Assembly (NCBI GenBank): GCA_029572965.1
Contig: JAKPQD010000018.1
Location: 1-64,000 of the forward strand
Reading direction: 5' to 3'
DNA: 64,000 nt
Origin: Bacteroidota bacterium
Lineage (GTDB): Bacteria > Bacteroidota > Bacteroidia > Bacteroidales > DTGW01
The position numbers and the translations under genes were made by a program. This document shows, in pieces, positions 44,872 to 56,700 of this stretch (its first letter is position 1; the number at the start of each line of letters is the position of its first letter). A model generated the notes under the pieces. That model was not told the DNA's origin, searched no databases, and saw only the letters and a list, made by a program, of their open reading frames with translations.

Positions 44872-44926
44872 CAAACAGGGCGCCGCTACGCGACTAAATG
44901 AGAGCTGCGTAGCTGCGAACTGTTTG
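44872..44926. repeat. Palindromic element after galT
   Basis: Arms CAAACAG (44872-44878) and CTGTTTG (44920-44926) enclose GCCGCTACGC and GCTGCGTAGC hairpin words. The remainder of 44785-45083 shows no gene; a terminator for galT is not obvious. Confidence 0.65.
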
Positions 44927-45083
44927 CAGGATAACCCAATAGTTGGTTGTTGCGCCAATCATCCTCAAAGCGCTTCAGGTCTTTCATAACTGGGGCGTTG
45001 CATAAATTTAACTGCTTAATTTCTTATATTTAGATAGGAAACACGCTTGCCAGGCAGTTTAGAAATCTTGTTTTTGTTGTATT

Positions 45084-46232
45084 TTATGCGGCCTTTGCCC
45101 TGATTATTGCCATAACAAACGCCAGCAAAACAAAGCAGGTGAGGACGATAAAACTCAGGTGCAGCGAATGAAGCTCTGCAATAAAACCAAGAAGTACCGG
45201 GCCTGTCATAAAACCAATATTGGCAGTGGCTGCAATAAACGAAACCCCGTCTGCCGTTTTCACTCCTTTGATTGTCGAGGCAAGGCGGTATATTTCGGGT
45301 ACAATAATCGAAAATCCTAACCCTATAATAAAAAATCCTATAAAAGCAGTAACAGAAAACGTTAGCAACACTAAAGTAAAGCCTGCCAGGCTTGTGCCAA
45401 TAGCCAATCGCAGTAGTTTCCATGAACCAATGCGGTTGCTCAATGCATCGCCATTAAAACGCCCAATGGTCATACCTACTGCAAACAAGGCATATCCAAG
45501 GCCGATATACTGGACTTTTACCTGTGTTATTTTCTTTAAGTATAAGGCACTCCAGTCGGCAATAGCCCCTTCCGATACCATCATGATTAAACCGATGGAA
45601 GCTATTGCTAACAATGGCTTAAAAGGAAATTTTTTGTACTTTTCTTTTTCAACAGCCTCGGTGCGAATATCATAATACTCCTTTCTTAACCAAATATGGA
45701 CACTTAAAAGAACAACTACAAGCAATGATACATGCAGCAGGGGCATTTTTAGTAAACCTGCCAAAAAACTGCCTGTTGAAGCCCCAATGATACCCCCTAT
45801 GCTCCAAAAGCCATGACTACCGGTCATGATATATTTACCAGCACGTTTCTCGATAGTAGCAGTAAGTGAATTAAGCGATATAGCAAAAGCACAACTACAA
45901 AATCCCAGACAAAACAAAGCAGCGCAGAGCATGGCATAGTTTTTGGCCAGAAATATATTTATCAAAGCGAAGGTATATAAAATAAAAGCATAAAAGGCAT
46001 AACGACCAACCCCTATTTTGTCTACCAGCCTGTTGGTAATGGGTATCATAAAAAAAGAACCCAGCGAAGAAAAAAAGATGGCCCCGCCTATCTTGCCTTC
46101 TGTAATGTTTATTTTTTCTGCAATATAAGGGATATAGGTTACCCAGGTGCTGAAAATAAGGCTAAAACAAGTGTATAAAAACGCCGGGGCAAAGAATTTC
46201 CGGCTTTGAAAGAAAATTTTAATTGAAAGCAT
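45084..46232 (-). CDS. MFS transporter
   Basis: A 382-residue, 12-helix major facilitator (YbjJ-like subgroup). N-terminal helices FFAPAFLYTCFSLIFSTWVT and the A-like motif GSFFMIPITNRLVDKIGVGR (about 57-76) are typical; a second half begins near residue 205 after a charged loop (RTEAVEKEKYKKFPFKP). Substrate is not readable. It is convergent with galT, with a 299-base repeat-bearing gap. Divergent from the outer-membrane protein gene at 46406. Confidence 0.85.
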   Translation of the reverse strand: MLSIKIFFQSRKFFAPAFLYTCFSLIFSTWVTYIPYIAEKINITEGKIGGAIFFSSLGSFFMIPITNRLVDKIGVGRYAFYAFILYTFALINIFLAKNYAMLCAALFCLGFCSCAFAISLNSLTATIEKRAGKYIMTGSHGFWSIGGIIGASTGSFLAGLLKMPLLHVSLLVVVLLSVHIWLRKEYYDIRTEAVEKEKYKKFPFKPLLAIASIGLIMMVSEGAIADWSALYLKKITQVKVQYIGLGYALFAVGMTIGRFNGDALSNRIGSWKLLRLAIGTSLAGFTLVLLTFSVTAFIGFFIIGLGFSIIVPEIYRLASTIKGVKTADGVSFIAATANIGFMTGPVLLGFIAELHSLHLSFIVLTCFVLLAFVMAIIRAKAA

Positions 46233-46405
46233 ATCTATTTTGAAAACCGCGACAAAACTAATATTTTTTGGGCTTTATGGTATCAAAAAGTTGTTAAACA
46301 CTTTAGCCGTTAACATAAATCCTTTCCTACTAACCATTGTTTATTTTATCTTTACAGCTTTTAAATAGATAACAAAACAATCATTATCAGATATTTGTAT
46401 TGTCA

Positions 46406-48370
46406 ATGGGGCTAAGGCTGAAATATTTTCTATTCCTGCTGTTATTTGGGGCGATAGGGGTTACGCTTGTGGCCCAAAATAAGTTTTTGCAGCCAGAACT
46501 TGTCCCCATTAAAATAAAAAAAGGTTTTACCCTTTTTACCCTCGATCAGAGCATTAGCGCTGCCAATGATACTGTAATATTTCTACCTGTTAATCAGGAT
46601 TTTTATATAACCAAAACTTCGTCTATTATCGCCACCAATTTTTTCTTGTCATTAAAACAAAAGGCTTTTAAAAGAAGGTGGTCGAAAAGTATTAATAATG
46701 TTGTTATTTCTACCCCCGACAGTATCGGGCCTGATGATACAATTAAGGTTCAAAAGGCTGAAATACCTTTTATCAATTATCAAAACCTTATTATCAGGGA
46801 TATCAATGTGAGTAAACTTAATATTTTTGGCCCGTCATTTAACAATCCCAACGATATACCCCGCAATGTTTTTGAAAGATGGGTAAACCGTACCCATGTA
46901 ACAACAAGAGAATATTTTATCAAGCAATATCTTTTATTTAAAAAAAATTCGAGGCTCGACCCATACCAGTTGGCCGAAAGCGAACGCCTCCTTCGCGAGT
47001 TGCCTTTTATTGAAGATGCCCGTGTTTATATTTATCCTACCTCGTCGCCAGATAGTGTTGATGTTGAAGTGGTTACCAAAGATACCTGGTCTTTGGGTTT
47101 TGACTTCACCACGGCCAACATAAAAGATTACAAACTGGATGTTTGGAACCAAAACCTTATGGGTACGGGTAGTGAGCTGGATAATGTATATTTCAAAAAT
47201 TCAAAAAAAATACCTGTTGATGGATTAAAAGGCAGTTATACTATACGTAACATATCAGGGTCTTTTATAAATACATTGATAGGTTATGAAAAATTTGGCA
47301 ATGAAAGTTTCCGGATTAATTTCTGGCGCGACTTTTTCACCCAGCAAACCCGCTATGCCGGACAGGTTTACTTTGAAAATATCGAAAAAAGATATGTAAG
47401 CGTTGAACAAGATACCGGAGGTTATGTATTTTTTCCGCTTAAAGGGACCGTATCGAGGTTGTGGCTTGGCAGGGCATTTAAATTGCCTACGCCTTTAATC
47501 AGCGCTACTACAAAAACCAGCTTTTCTATTGCCGGGGGATTGTACCAGTACGATTATACCAAAGCGCCTTTGGTAAGAGAAAGATATCGTTACGAATTTC
47601 AAAACCGTACTTTTTACCTGCTTTCGTATTCATTGGCCAGCTATGGTTATTATCGTTCGTCTTTGGTATATAATTTTGGCCGAACAGAAGACATTCCTTA
47701 TGGCTTGCTCATCAAAACAACTCAGGGCCTCGAGGTTGGCGAATTTGGCAACCGCTACTATCATGGGGTCTCTTTTCTCAATGGTGGCCCGTTATTGTCA
47801 TTAGGGTTCTTTTATTTTGATGCTGCTGTTGGCGGTTTTATCAAAAAAAAGGAGGTTGAGCAGGGGGTATTAAATGTAGGTGGCAACTATATTTCCAACT
47901 TGTTGGTTATTGGGCGTATCAAGGCCCGTGCATTTATCAATGTCGATTTTATCAAAGGTTTTAAAAGGTATGAGGATGAATATCTTGATATCAATAATTT
48001 TTCAGGGGTACGTGGTTTTTATAATGACTCGGCCCGCGGTGGACAACGTTTGGTGATAAATATGGAGTCTGTGTTTTTTACTCCCTGGTATGCCGGCGGG
48101 TTTAGGTTTGCCCCTTTTGCTTTTGCCGATTTTGCTTATGTTGGCTCAACCAGGCAGTGGATTTTTCGCAATAATCTTTATAGCGGCTTTGGTATTGGGC
48201 TGCGTTTGCGCAATGAGCATTTTGTGTTTAAAACTTTTCAAATAAAATTGGCTTATTACCCGTTTTTGAGCAAAAAAGCCAGTGGCGACTTGTTCACTTT
48301 ATCGCAGGAATGGCGCTTCAGGCCTAATGATTTTACTGTAAGGTCGCCCGAAATTTTGATTTACAAATAA
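46406..48370 (+). CDS. Outer-membrane beta-barrel protein with POTRA-like domain (Omp85/D15 type)
   Basis: About 654 residues from the ATG at 46406 (a TTG six bases earlier is less likely). A signal peptide (YFLFLLLFGAIGVTLVAQ) is followed by a soluble half with a POTRA-like unit (ERLLRELPFIEDARVYIYP, then DSVDVEVVTKDTWSLG, about 185-235). The C-terminal half from about 245 has alternating aromatic strands (FENIEKRYVSV; YRYEFQNRTFYLLSYS; NFSGVRGFYNDSARG), typical of the bacterial surface-antigen barrel, with VRGF of the conserved strand. It is shorter than BamA and has one POTRA, so it is a paralog of unknown cargo. It ends one base before the convergent small barrel gene. Confidence 0.85.
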   Translation: MGLRLKYFLFLLLFGAIGVTLVAQNKFLQPELVPIKIKKGFTLFTLDQSISAANDTVIFLPVNQDFYITKTSSIIATNFFLSLKQKAFKRRWSKSINNVVISTPDSIGPDDTIKVQKAEIPFINYQNLIIRDINVSKLNIFGPSFNNPNDIPRNVFERWVNRTHVTTREYFIKQYLLFKKNSRLDPYQLAESERLLRELPFIEDARVYIYPTSSPDSVDVEVVTKDTWSLGFDFTTANIKDYKLDVWNQNLMGTGSELDNVYFKNSKKIPVDGLKGSYTIRNISGSFINTLIGYEKFGNESFRINFWRDFFTQQTRYAGQVYFENIEKRYVSVEQDTGGYVFFPLKGTVSRLWLGRAFKLPTPLISATTKTSFSIAGGLYQYDYTKAPLVRERYRYEFQNRTFYLLSYSLASYGYYRSSLVYNFGRTEDIPYGLLIKTTQGLEVGEFGNRYYHGVSFLNGGPLLSLGFFYFDAAVGGFIKKKEVEQGVLNVGGNYISNLLVIGRIKARAFINVDFIKGFKRYEDEYLDINNFSGVRGFYNDSARGGQRLVINMESVFFTPWYAGGFRFAPFAFADFAYVGSTRQWIFRNNLYSGFGIGLRLRNEHFVFKTFQIKLAYYPFLSKKASGDLFTLSQEWRFRPNDFTVRSPEILIYK

Positions 48371-48955
48371 TTAAAAATATAAACCAACCCTTGCCACCGG
48401 ATTTGAATATGGTGAACGCTTATCTTCTAAAATATTGAACATAACCGATATGTTAAAAGAAGAATGCTTGCCAATGCTTTGTTTTATACCGCCCCCTACT
48501 AATACTCCATGAAGCCAATAGCGGTTTGTTTTTGAAAGCTTCTCGGCATCCGAAAAATCGCGGTCTAAGTTGATGGCTTCATACTCAACCTGCCCAAAAA
48601 AGCCCATATTGGTTTTATATCGCGTGCTTTTGCCTATTTCATCAATAAATGTATATTGGCCATATACACGTGCACCGTATATACTCGAGCTGATACTCTT
48701 TGAATACCATTTTTCATAATAATACTCATAAGTTGCTCCTATGCCGGCTATTATTTTGGGCGTAATATAATAGCCGGCCATGGGCGAAAGTCCTATGTAT
48801 GTAGCACTTCCAAATTGTAACCCGAAAAATCCCCCGAAAATAAAGTTTTCTGCAAACTTCGATTTTGTTTTTTCCACTTTCGTGGTGTCTTTTGTAGTCT
48901 GTCCAAAAAGACTTGCCGAAAACAGTGCTGACAGGATGAATATTTTGATTTTCAT
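48371..48955 (-). CDS. Outer-membrane beta-barrel protein, unknown role
   Basis: A 194-residue protein with signal peptide (IKIFILSALFSASLFGQ) and a string of amphipathic strands (FGGFFGLQFGSATYIGLSPM; IIAGIGATYEYYYE; IYGARVYGQYTF; RYWLHGVLVGGGIKQSI; FNISVMFNILED) ending in F, the usual insertion signal for outer-membrane barrels. It is of the small porin-like/DUF3575-like kind, but I make no firm family call. Divergent from the SDR gene and convergent end-to-end with the Omp85-like gene. Confidence 0.8.
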   Translation of the reverse strand: MKIKIFILSALFSASLFGQTTKDTTKVEKTKSKFAENFIFGGFFGLQFGSATYIGLSPMAGYYITPKIIAGIGATYEYYYEKWYSKSISSSIYGARVYGQYTFIDEIGKSTRYKTNMGFFGQVEYEAINLDRDFSDAEKLSKTNRYWLHGVLVGGGIKQSIGKHSSFNISVMFNILEDKRSPYSNPVARVGLYF

Positions 48956-49059
48956 GGAGTTTGCTATTAGCTTTTATGATACAAATGTATTTATTTTGGC
49001 TATAATTGGAAACAGATTTAAATAACATTTCGGGTTGTTTTGCTGGTAAAATATTTGGT

Positions 49060-49761
49060 ATGAATATAGTTATAACTGGTTGTAGCAGTGGTATAGGTTT
49101 TGAAACTGTCCTGGAGCTGCTGAAAAATAAAGATAACAAGGTGTTGGGCATTTCGCGCAATAAAGAAAAACTGTCTTTATTGGAAGGTGCTGTCAATTCA
49201 GCACAATTGCAAACGCTTTCGCTTGATATAACACAGTTGGACGAGCATCAGGGTACTCTTCAACAGATGCTGCATAAGCATTTGCAATCGGTAGATGTGT
49301 TAATCAACAATGCCGGGCTCTTGGTCAATAAATATTTTGAATCTTTTGAACCAATGGAGATTGACAATATTATCGATACCAATTTTAAAGCTCCTGCGGC
49401 CATTATTAAATTTTTGCTGCCCTAGCTTGAGAAATCAAACAATGCCCACATTGTAAACATTAGCAGTATGGGCGGGTTTCAGGGAAGCAGCAAATACCCC
49501 GGATTATCATGGTATAGCGCTGCAAAGGCTGCTTTGGCCGTATTGTCCGAATGTCTTGCTGTTGAATTGGCCGAAAAAAATATAAAGGTAAATTGTCTGG
49601 CTTTGGGTGCCGTCAATACTGATATGTTGCAAAAAGCTTTCCCTGGATATAAGGCTCCCATTGAGGCTGACCAGATGGCAAAGTTTATTGCCGATTTTGC
49701 TTTGAATGGTCACAATTTTTTCAATGGCCAAATTCTGCCTGTCAGGCTTTCAAATCCTTAG
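49060..49761 (+). pseudogene. Short-chain dehydrogenase/reductase interrupted by an in-frame amber codon
   Basis: One SDR of about 234 residues split by TAG at 49423-49425. The N-terminal part has the NAD(P) loop TGCSSGIGFE and VLINNAGLL; the part after the stop, in the same frame, has IVNISSMGG and the catalytic Tyr and Lys (YSAAKAAL). Everything around the stop aligns with the family without gaps (KFLLP-stop-LEKSNNAHIVNIS), and a Trp, Gln or Leu codon is one base away from TAG. So it is a fresh nonsense mutation, a readthrough site or a read error. The start at 49060 (MNIVITG) is better than 49006. Function unknown beyond an NAD(P)-linked oxidoreductase. Confidence 0.88.
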
Positions 49762-49838
49762 TAAATCTCTTATTGGGCTAGTTGAAATAAAAATTGCACC
49801 CATTTGTAGCGCGTACTGTGCTATGCCCTTGCCCATAA

Positions 49839-51965
<2,127 letters not shown>

Positions 51966-51971
51966 TTATTA

Positions 51972-52346
51972 TTAGTATGCTTCAAACTCAAAAGGGATTT
52001 TTAAGGTAAACTGGTAATGTTCGCCAAGCTCTTGTACCGATTCGTCGTCTTCTTCATAATACCATTTTACAAGGCACTCATTCCCTGATATGTGTTGTTC
52101 TTTTATCAACCTGAACATTTCGAGCAATGACTTGGACGAACCGCTATTGATGTATTCAAATTTGAGTTCAAAAATTGTTTTTTTCTGTGGGCTCTTGAAA
52201 TAGTCAATTAACCATAAAACCAATGGTTTGTAAAAGTCGCCGGGGTTTTCGGGTATTGACCTTCCTTCCAAACGCATTACCCCACTTTGCGGGTCAAAAG
52301 TAACTTTGGGAGTGTTTGATGTTTTTTCTATTTGCAGCGTTGTCAT
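51972..52346 (-). CDS. SiaC-like (DUF1987) regulatory phosphoprotein
   Basis: A 124-residue protein with DUF1987/SiaC features: TPKVTFDPQSGVMRLEGRSI at the N-terminus, the central FELKFEYINSGSSKSLLEMF, in which the threonine/serine cluster is the phosphorylated site in SiaC, and a helical end (SVQELGEHYQF). In Pseudomonas SiaC is reversibly phosphorylated by SiaB/SiaA and activates a diguanylate cyclase. None of those partners is in the window, so its role here is open. It is upstream of the ABC permease gene's end on the same strand. Confidence 0.88.
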   Translation of the reverse strand: MTTLQIEKTSNTPKVTFDPQSGVMRLEGRSIPENPGDFYKPLVLWLIDYFKSPQKKTIFELKFEYINSGSSKSLLEMFRLIKEQHISGNECLVKWYYEEDDESVQELGEHYQFTLKIPFEFEAY

Positions 52347-52391
52347 ACCAAATACATTTGTTTATACAAATATATATAAAAATATCAATTG

Positions 52392-53633
52392 TTATTCATG
52401 CCGTAAAGATATTATAGGGTCAACTTTTGCAGCTTTTTGGGCCGGTACGTATCCCGAAATTACCCCTACTACAAAACATAACAGTACCCCTAACAATATC
52501 CACACCCACGGGATGATAAACGATCCTCCGGTCAACATGGCCACCATGTTGCCTATAAGTATCCCAAGTATTATACCTAATGCCCCGCCCATTTGGCCTA
52601 TTATAACAGATTCAAGCAAAAATTGTTGTTTAATGGTGCTGGTTTTGGCCCCTAATGCTTTACGTATCCCTATTTCTGATGTCCGTTCGGTTACCGATAC
52701 AAGCATAATGTTCATCAATCCTATGGCGGCCCCAAAAAGCGTGATAATACCAATAATGGTAGCGGCCATAGTTACCAGCCTGAGGTTGTTTATTAGCATA
52801 TTGGCAAGGCTGTTGCTCGATTCTATCTCAAAGTCATTAGCGTCGTGCGGGGCCAATCTTCTGACAATCCTGAATATCCCTTCGGCTTCGCTTATGGCAA
52901 CATCAAGCAGCTCTGGTTTGGCCGGCAATATGTTTATACGGTATGTTTGATCAGGGTTGGGATAATACTGGCGGGCATTGGTTATGGGTATCAGGCACAG
53001 CCTGTCGCTGCCGTTAAAACTTGTCCCTTGTTGGGCTAGTACCCCTATAATACGGTATTTTCCATTGCCAACACTAATGGTTTGGTTGATCGGGTTTTCA
53101 TTTTTTTTAAAAAGTTTTTTTACTACATCGGAGCCTACTATGATAACGTGTTTGCCGTTTTCTATTTCTTCATGGCTGAAATTTCGGCCTTGCCCGATGC
53201 TTTTGCCCGATGTTATCATATCGTACTCATCTACGCCCCATATTTCTATGTTGGGGTCGGTTTTTTGCATTTGAAACTTGATTGTTGATGCCCCGCTAAC
53301 ATACCCCGATATGGCTACCGTGGCCGGGAACTGAAAACGTCCAACAAATTCTGTGGCCTGGTCGTAGGTAATGTTGGCCGTATTGACCGTGCGCTCCCTA
53401 TGGCCGCCATGGTGCATGTTGTTCCCTTTTTTCACAATGGCAAATGCGCTTGCCCCCATGGTCGAAAATTGGGTGGTAAGTGTACTTTTTATCGACTCTA
53501 TGGCGGTCAATATCCCAACAAGGGCCATAATCCCAAAGGCTATAATAAACATGGTCAGTATGGCCCTCAGCATGTTGGCTTTTATCGACCTTATGGCTAT
53601 TCGTGTGTTTTCGTTCAGGATACCAAAATTCAT
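52392..53633 (-). CDS. MacB-like ABC transporter permease
   Basis: A 413-residue permease of the MacB/FtsX type: one N-terminal helix (NMLRAILTMFIIAFGIMALV), a periplasmic MacB_PCD domain of about 200 residues (residues 55-255), then three C-terminal helices with the FtsX domain (IGIITLFGAAIGLMNIMLVS; TSEIGIRKALGAKT). Such subunits act as exporters or mechanotransducers with an ATPase and often a membrane-fusion protein, but neither is adjacent. It may be partnered elsewhere. His/Gly-rich stretch MHHGGHRER (about 78-86) is unusual. It is upstream of the SiaC-like gene on the same strand and downstream of the restriction enzyme. Confidence 0.9.
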   Translation of the reverse strand: MNFGILNENTRIAIRSIKANMLRAILTMFIIAFGIMALVGILTAIESIKSTLTTQFSTMGASAFAIVKKGNNMHHGGHRERTVNTANITYDQATEFVGRFQFPATVAISGYVSGASTIKFQMQKTDPNIEIWGVDEYDMITSGKSIGQGRNFSHEEIENGKHVIIVGSDVVKKLFKKNENPINQTISVGNGKYRIIGVLAQQGTSFNGSDRLCLIPITNARQYYPNPDQTYRINILPAKPELLDVAISEAEGIFRIVRRLAPHDANDFEIESSNSLANMLINNLRLVTMAATIIGIITLFGAAIGLMNIMLVSVTERTSEIGIRKALGAKTSTIKQQFLLESVIIGQMGGALGIILGILIGNMVAMLTGGSFIIPWVWILLGVLLCFVVGVISGYVPAQKAAKVDPIISLRHE

Positions 53634-53710
53634 CAGGCTTGTGTTTTAATTTTTTATCAAATGTATAAAAAAAAGCCCATCCGGGGTTTTTATTTTTTGC
53701 CCGGGTCATA

Positions 53711-56700
53711 TCATTTACCTGGCTCTTGGGCTCCTGTTTCAAATGTCAATTTTGGCAAACTGTTTACTATATCTACCGTTTGCACGCTCACGTTGATGAT
53801 GCTCAGCAACAAATCTAAAATGTACCGTGGGTTACCTGTTTCGGCTGCCCAGTCGTTGGGGTCGTTTTTAATGCCACTCTCCTTGTGGACAGTTACTTGG
53901 TAGCGTTCCATTACCCACTCAATGGCGCTTTTGCCGTTTACCATGTACCCGTAAGCCCTGGCGGGGATATTGCTTACGGTAATGTGGCTGTTGTATATAA
54001 TGGTGTCTTTTTGTTCTTTTTTTGGGAAACGCATTTTTTCGACCGTGTAGGTTTGGCCATCGTCCCCACTGACCGTTACATGCGGATAAGGGGCAACTGT
54101 TTCATAGTTTAGGTGCAGTTCGGCCAGCTGGCGGCCTGCCTTGCTAAATGCCCAAAAGTCTGCTACTCTCTCGACCAGTGGCAGGCGGGGCAGCATTTTT
54201 TTCAGGTCGGCGGCAAAGGTTTCTCTATACTCTTTGCAGTGCAAAAAGCCGTACACGTAATAAAATATATCTTCTTTACTGACGCTTTTGCCGTATTGCG
54301 CCCGGGCCCTTTCTAAAATAAAATCGCTTACGGCATCGCGCCGTACATACTTGCCCGCAGCAGTGCCCCCCGCAGCAGCTTCGCCGCTATCAAACAAGCT
54401 CTTTTGTACTACTTTGTTTTCTTCGTAGTAATAGAGGGGGAAGCATTGTCCATTTGCTTGTAATTGCAAATCAGGAACAACATCTGTTATTAATGCTGAA
54501 AAATCTTTATTTGTACCTGTGCCACACAATGAAATGACAATGTTTTTATGATTCTTAGTTGGAAATAGTTTTGGAAGCTGGTATCTTTCTTGATTTAAGT
54601 CATCATCAAAATATGAATTTAATTTTGTGAAAGGTCTGTGCATTGTTATTCGATACTCATATTCGTTTTCAATTATTTCTTTTCTTCTTTTAATTTGATT
54701 GTCCCAATCTCTTGTCCAGTTTCCTTTAGTTACATCTTTTATAATTTCTTTATTTTTTTGTTTTAAGATTAGATCTAATTGCTCATTATAATAAGCAATG
54801 CTCTTTTTTACGTTTTCACACAAAGTGGCTTTTGAAAAATTATATACCCATGCATCTCTGTTTGTCGCAGTTCCTAATGTCTGAGCTATAAAAACACTCT
54901 GACTTTTCGCATCAAACTTTTTTTCCGGTTCCAAAGGGATAAACTCGTCAAAAAGGCTGTTGCGCACGCTTATCCAGTCGCCATGCCCGTTGGGCTGCAG
55001 GGTTTTCAGCGGAAGTTTCGGATTGGCAAAGGTTTTGAAGCCTTTGACTATTTTCAGCTTTTGTTCGCGGCCCAGGTAGTCGCCTATGTCGTGGTAATAA
55101 ATGGTGGCTTTGTCTGTTTTTATATCAGGGTTTTTTACCAGCAGGGTAATGGCTATGGGCGTGCGGCTGCCGCTGCCAAAAATTTTTCCGCCTTCTTTGC
55201 GGCTCAGCTCTCCGCTGGTACGTTGGTTTCCTCTCAGGTTAAACACGTAAACGGATGAAAACTCTTTCTCGATGGCTTTGCGGAAGCCATCGGTGCTGTT
55301 GCCGTCGAGCCAGGCGCCGTTGCTCACAAAGCATATCACGCCGCCGGTTTTGTCCAATCGGTCGGTGCTCCACCGGAAAGCTTTTATGTAAGCATCGTAA
55401 AGCGATTTGTTGAGGCCTGCTGTTGATAGCTTGGCGTAGGTATCGGCAATGCGTTGGTCGAGCCTTGGGTAGGCTTGGTTTTGCGCGTTGTCGTTAGCCG
55501 ATTTTTGCCCGATGGAGTAGGGCGGGTTGCCAATAATCACGCGCAGGGGTGCTTTTTGCTGGCGTTGCACGCGTTCGGAGTTGCGGGGGAACATTTCCGA
55601 AAAGAGTTTGTCGGTGTCGTCGGTTTCGCCCAGCTGAAAGGTATCGGTAAGCACAATGCCCTCGAAAGGGGTGTAACGGGCTTTGCCTACGCCATCGTCG
55701 GGGTCGGGGGTAGCATCGTGGTAAGCGTTTTCGATGTTGATGGCGGCAATGTAATAGGCCAGCAGCACAATTTCGTTGGCGTGCATTTCGTGGCGGTATT
55801 TGCGTTCGAGGTCTTTGAGGCCAATCAGGCCGCTTTGCAGCAAACGCACCATAAACGTGCCTGTCCCGGTAAAGGGGTCGAGTATGTGGATGTTGTTGTC
55901 TGTAAGCGAGCGGCCAAATTCTTTTTGCAGTATGTCGTTGACGGAATGGATAATAAAATCGACTACCTCCACGGGGGTATAAACAATGCCCAGCCGTTCG
56001 ACCATTTTCGGGAAAGCGGTTTTGAAAAACTTATCGTACAGCTCGATAATAATGCGTTGTTTGCCTTCGGCATTGTCAATGCCCTGGGCACGTTTGCGCA
56101 CCGAGCCGTAGAATTTTTGCAGGGTTTCGTCCTGCTCTGCCAGGTTGTTGCCTTTTTCGAGGGCTTCTATCATGCTTTGCATGGCCACCGAAACGGCATT
56201 TGATTTTACAAACGAATAACCCTCGAACAGGGCATCGAAAATAGGCTGGGTAATAATGTGCTGTGCCAGCATTTCAATGGCTTGCTCCTGGTTGATGCCT
56301 GGGTTGATGTTTTTTTGCAAGCCACTTAAAAACTTATCGAAGGCCTCGCGTTGGTCTTTCTTTTCGGTAATGAGGTATGCAATGCGTTCAATCTGGCGTT
56401 CGGCAATCAGGGCCACGTCTTTTGCCCATTGCTCCCAATAACGGCGGTCGCCTACTTTTTGCACTAAGCGGGCAAACACCACATCTTGCAACTGCTCAAA
56501 CTGAATGGCAATTTGCCGCCCTATTTCTTTGTTTGTTTCGCTGCTTTGCTTTTCGCCTTGTCTTTTGTCAATGGGGGTGCCATCGTTATCAAACGAAGTA
56601 TCGGCGCCGCCAACAATGATTTGGCCGGGGCGTTTTTTGTTGAGTTCAATTTTATTGACAGTGGCATTAAAGCGGTCGTCGTGGGCACGCAGGGCGTTCA

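Noticed and set aside
53400-53903. A 167-codon plus-strand frame spanning the ABC permease/restriction enzyme junction
   Set aside because: It overlaps two conserved minus-strand genes and its translation is low-complexity without a recognisable domain.
55454-56203. A 249-codon open frame on the plus strand
   Set aside because: It lies wholly antisense to the well-supported restriction-modification gene, whose methyltransferase motifs run through it; the G+C-rich third positions of that gene keep the opposite frame open.
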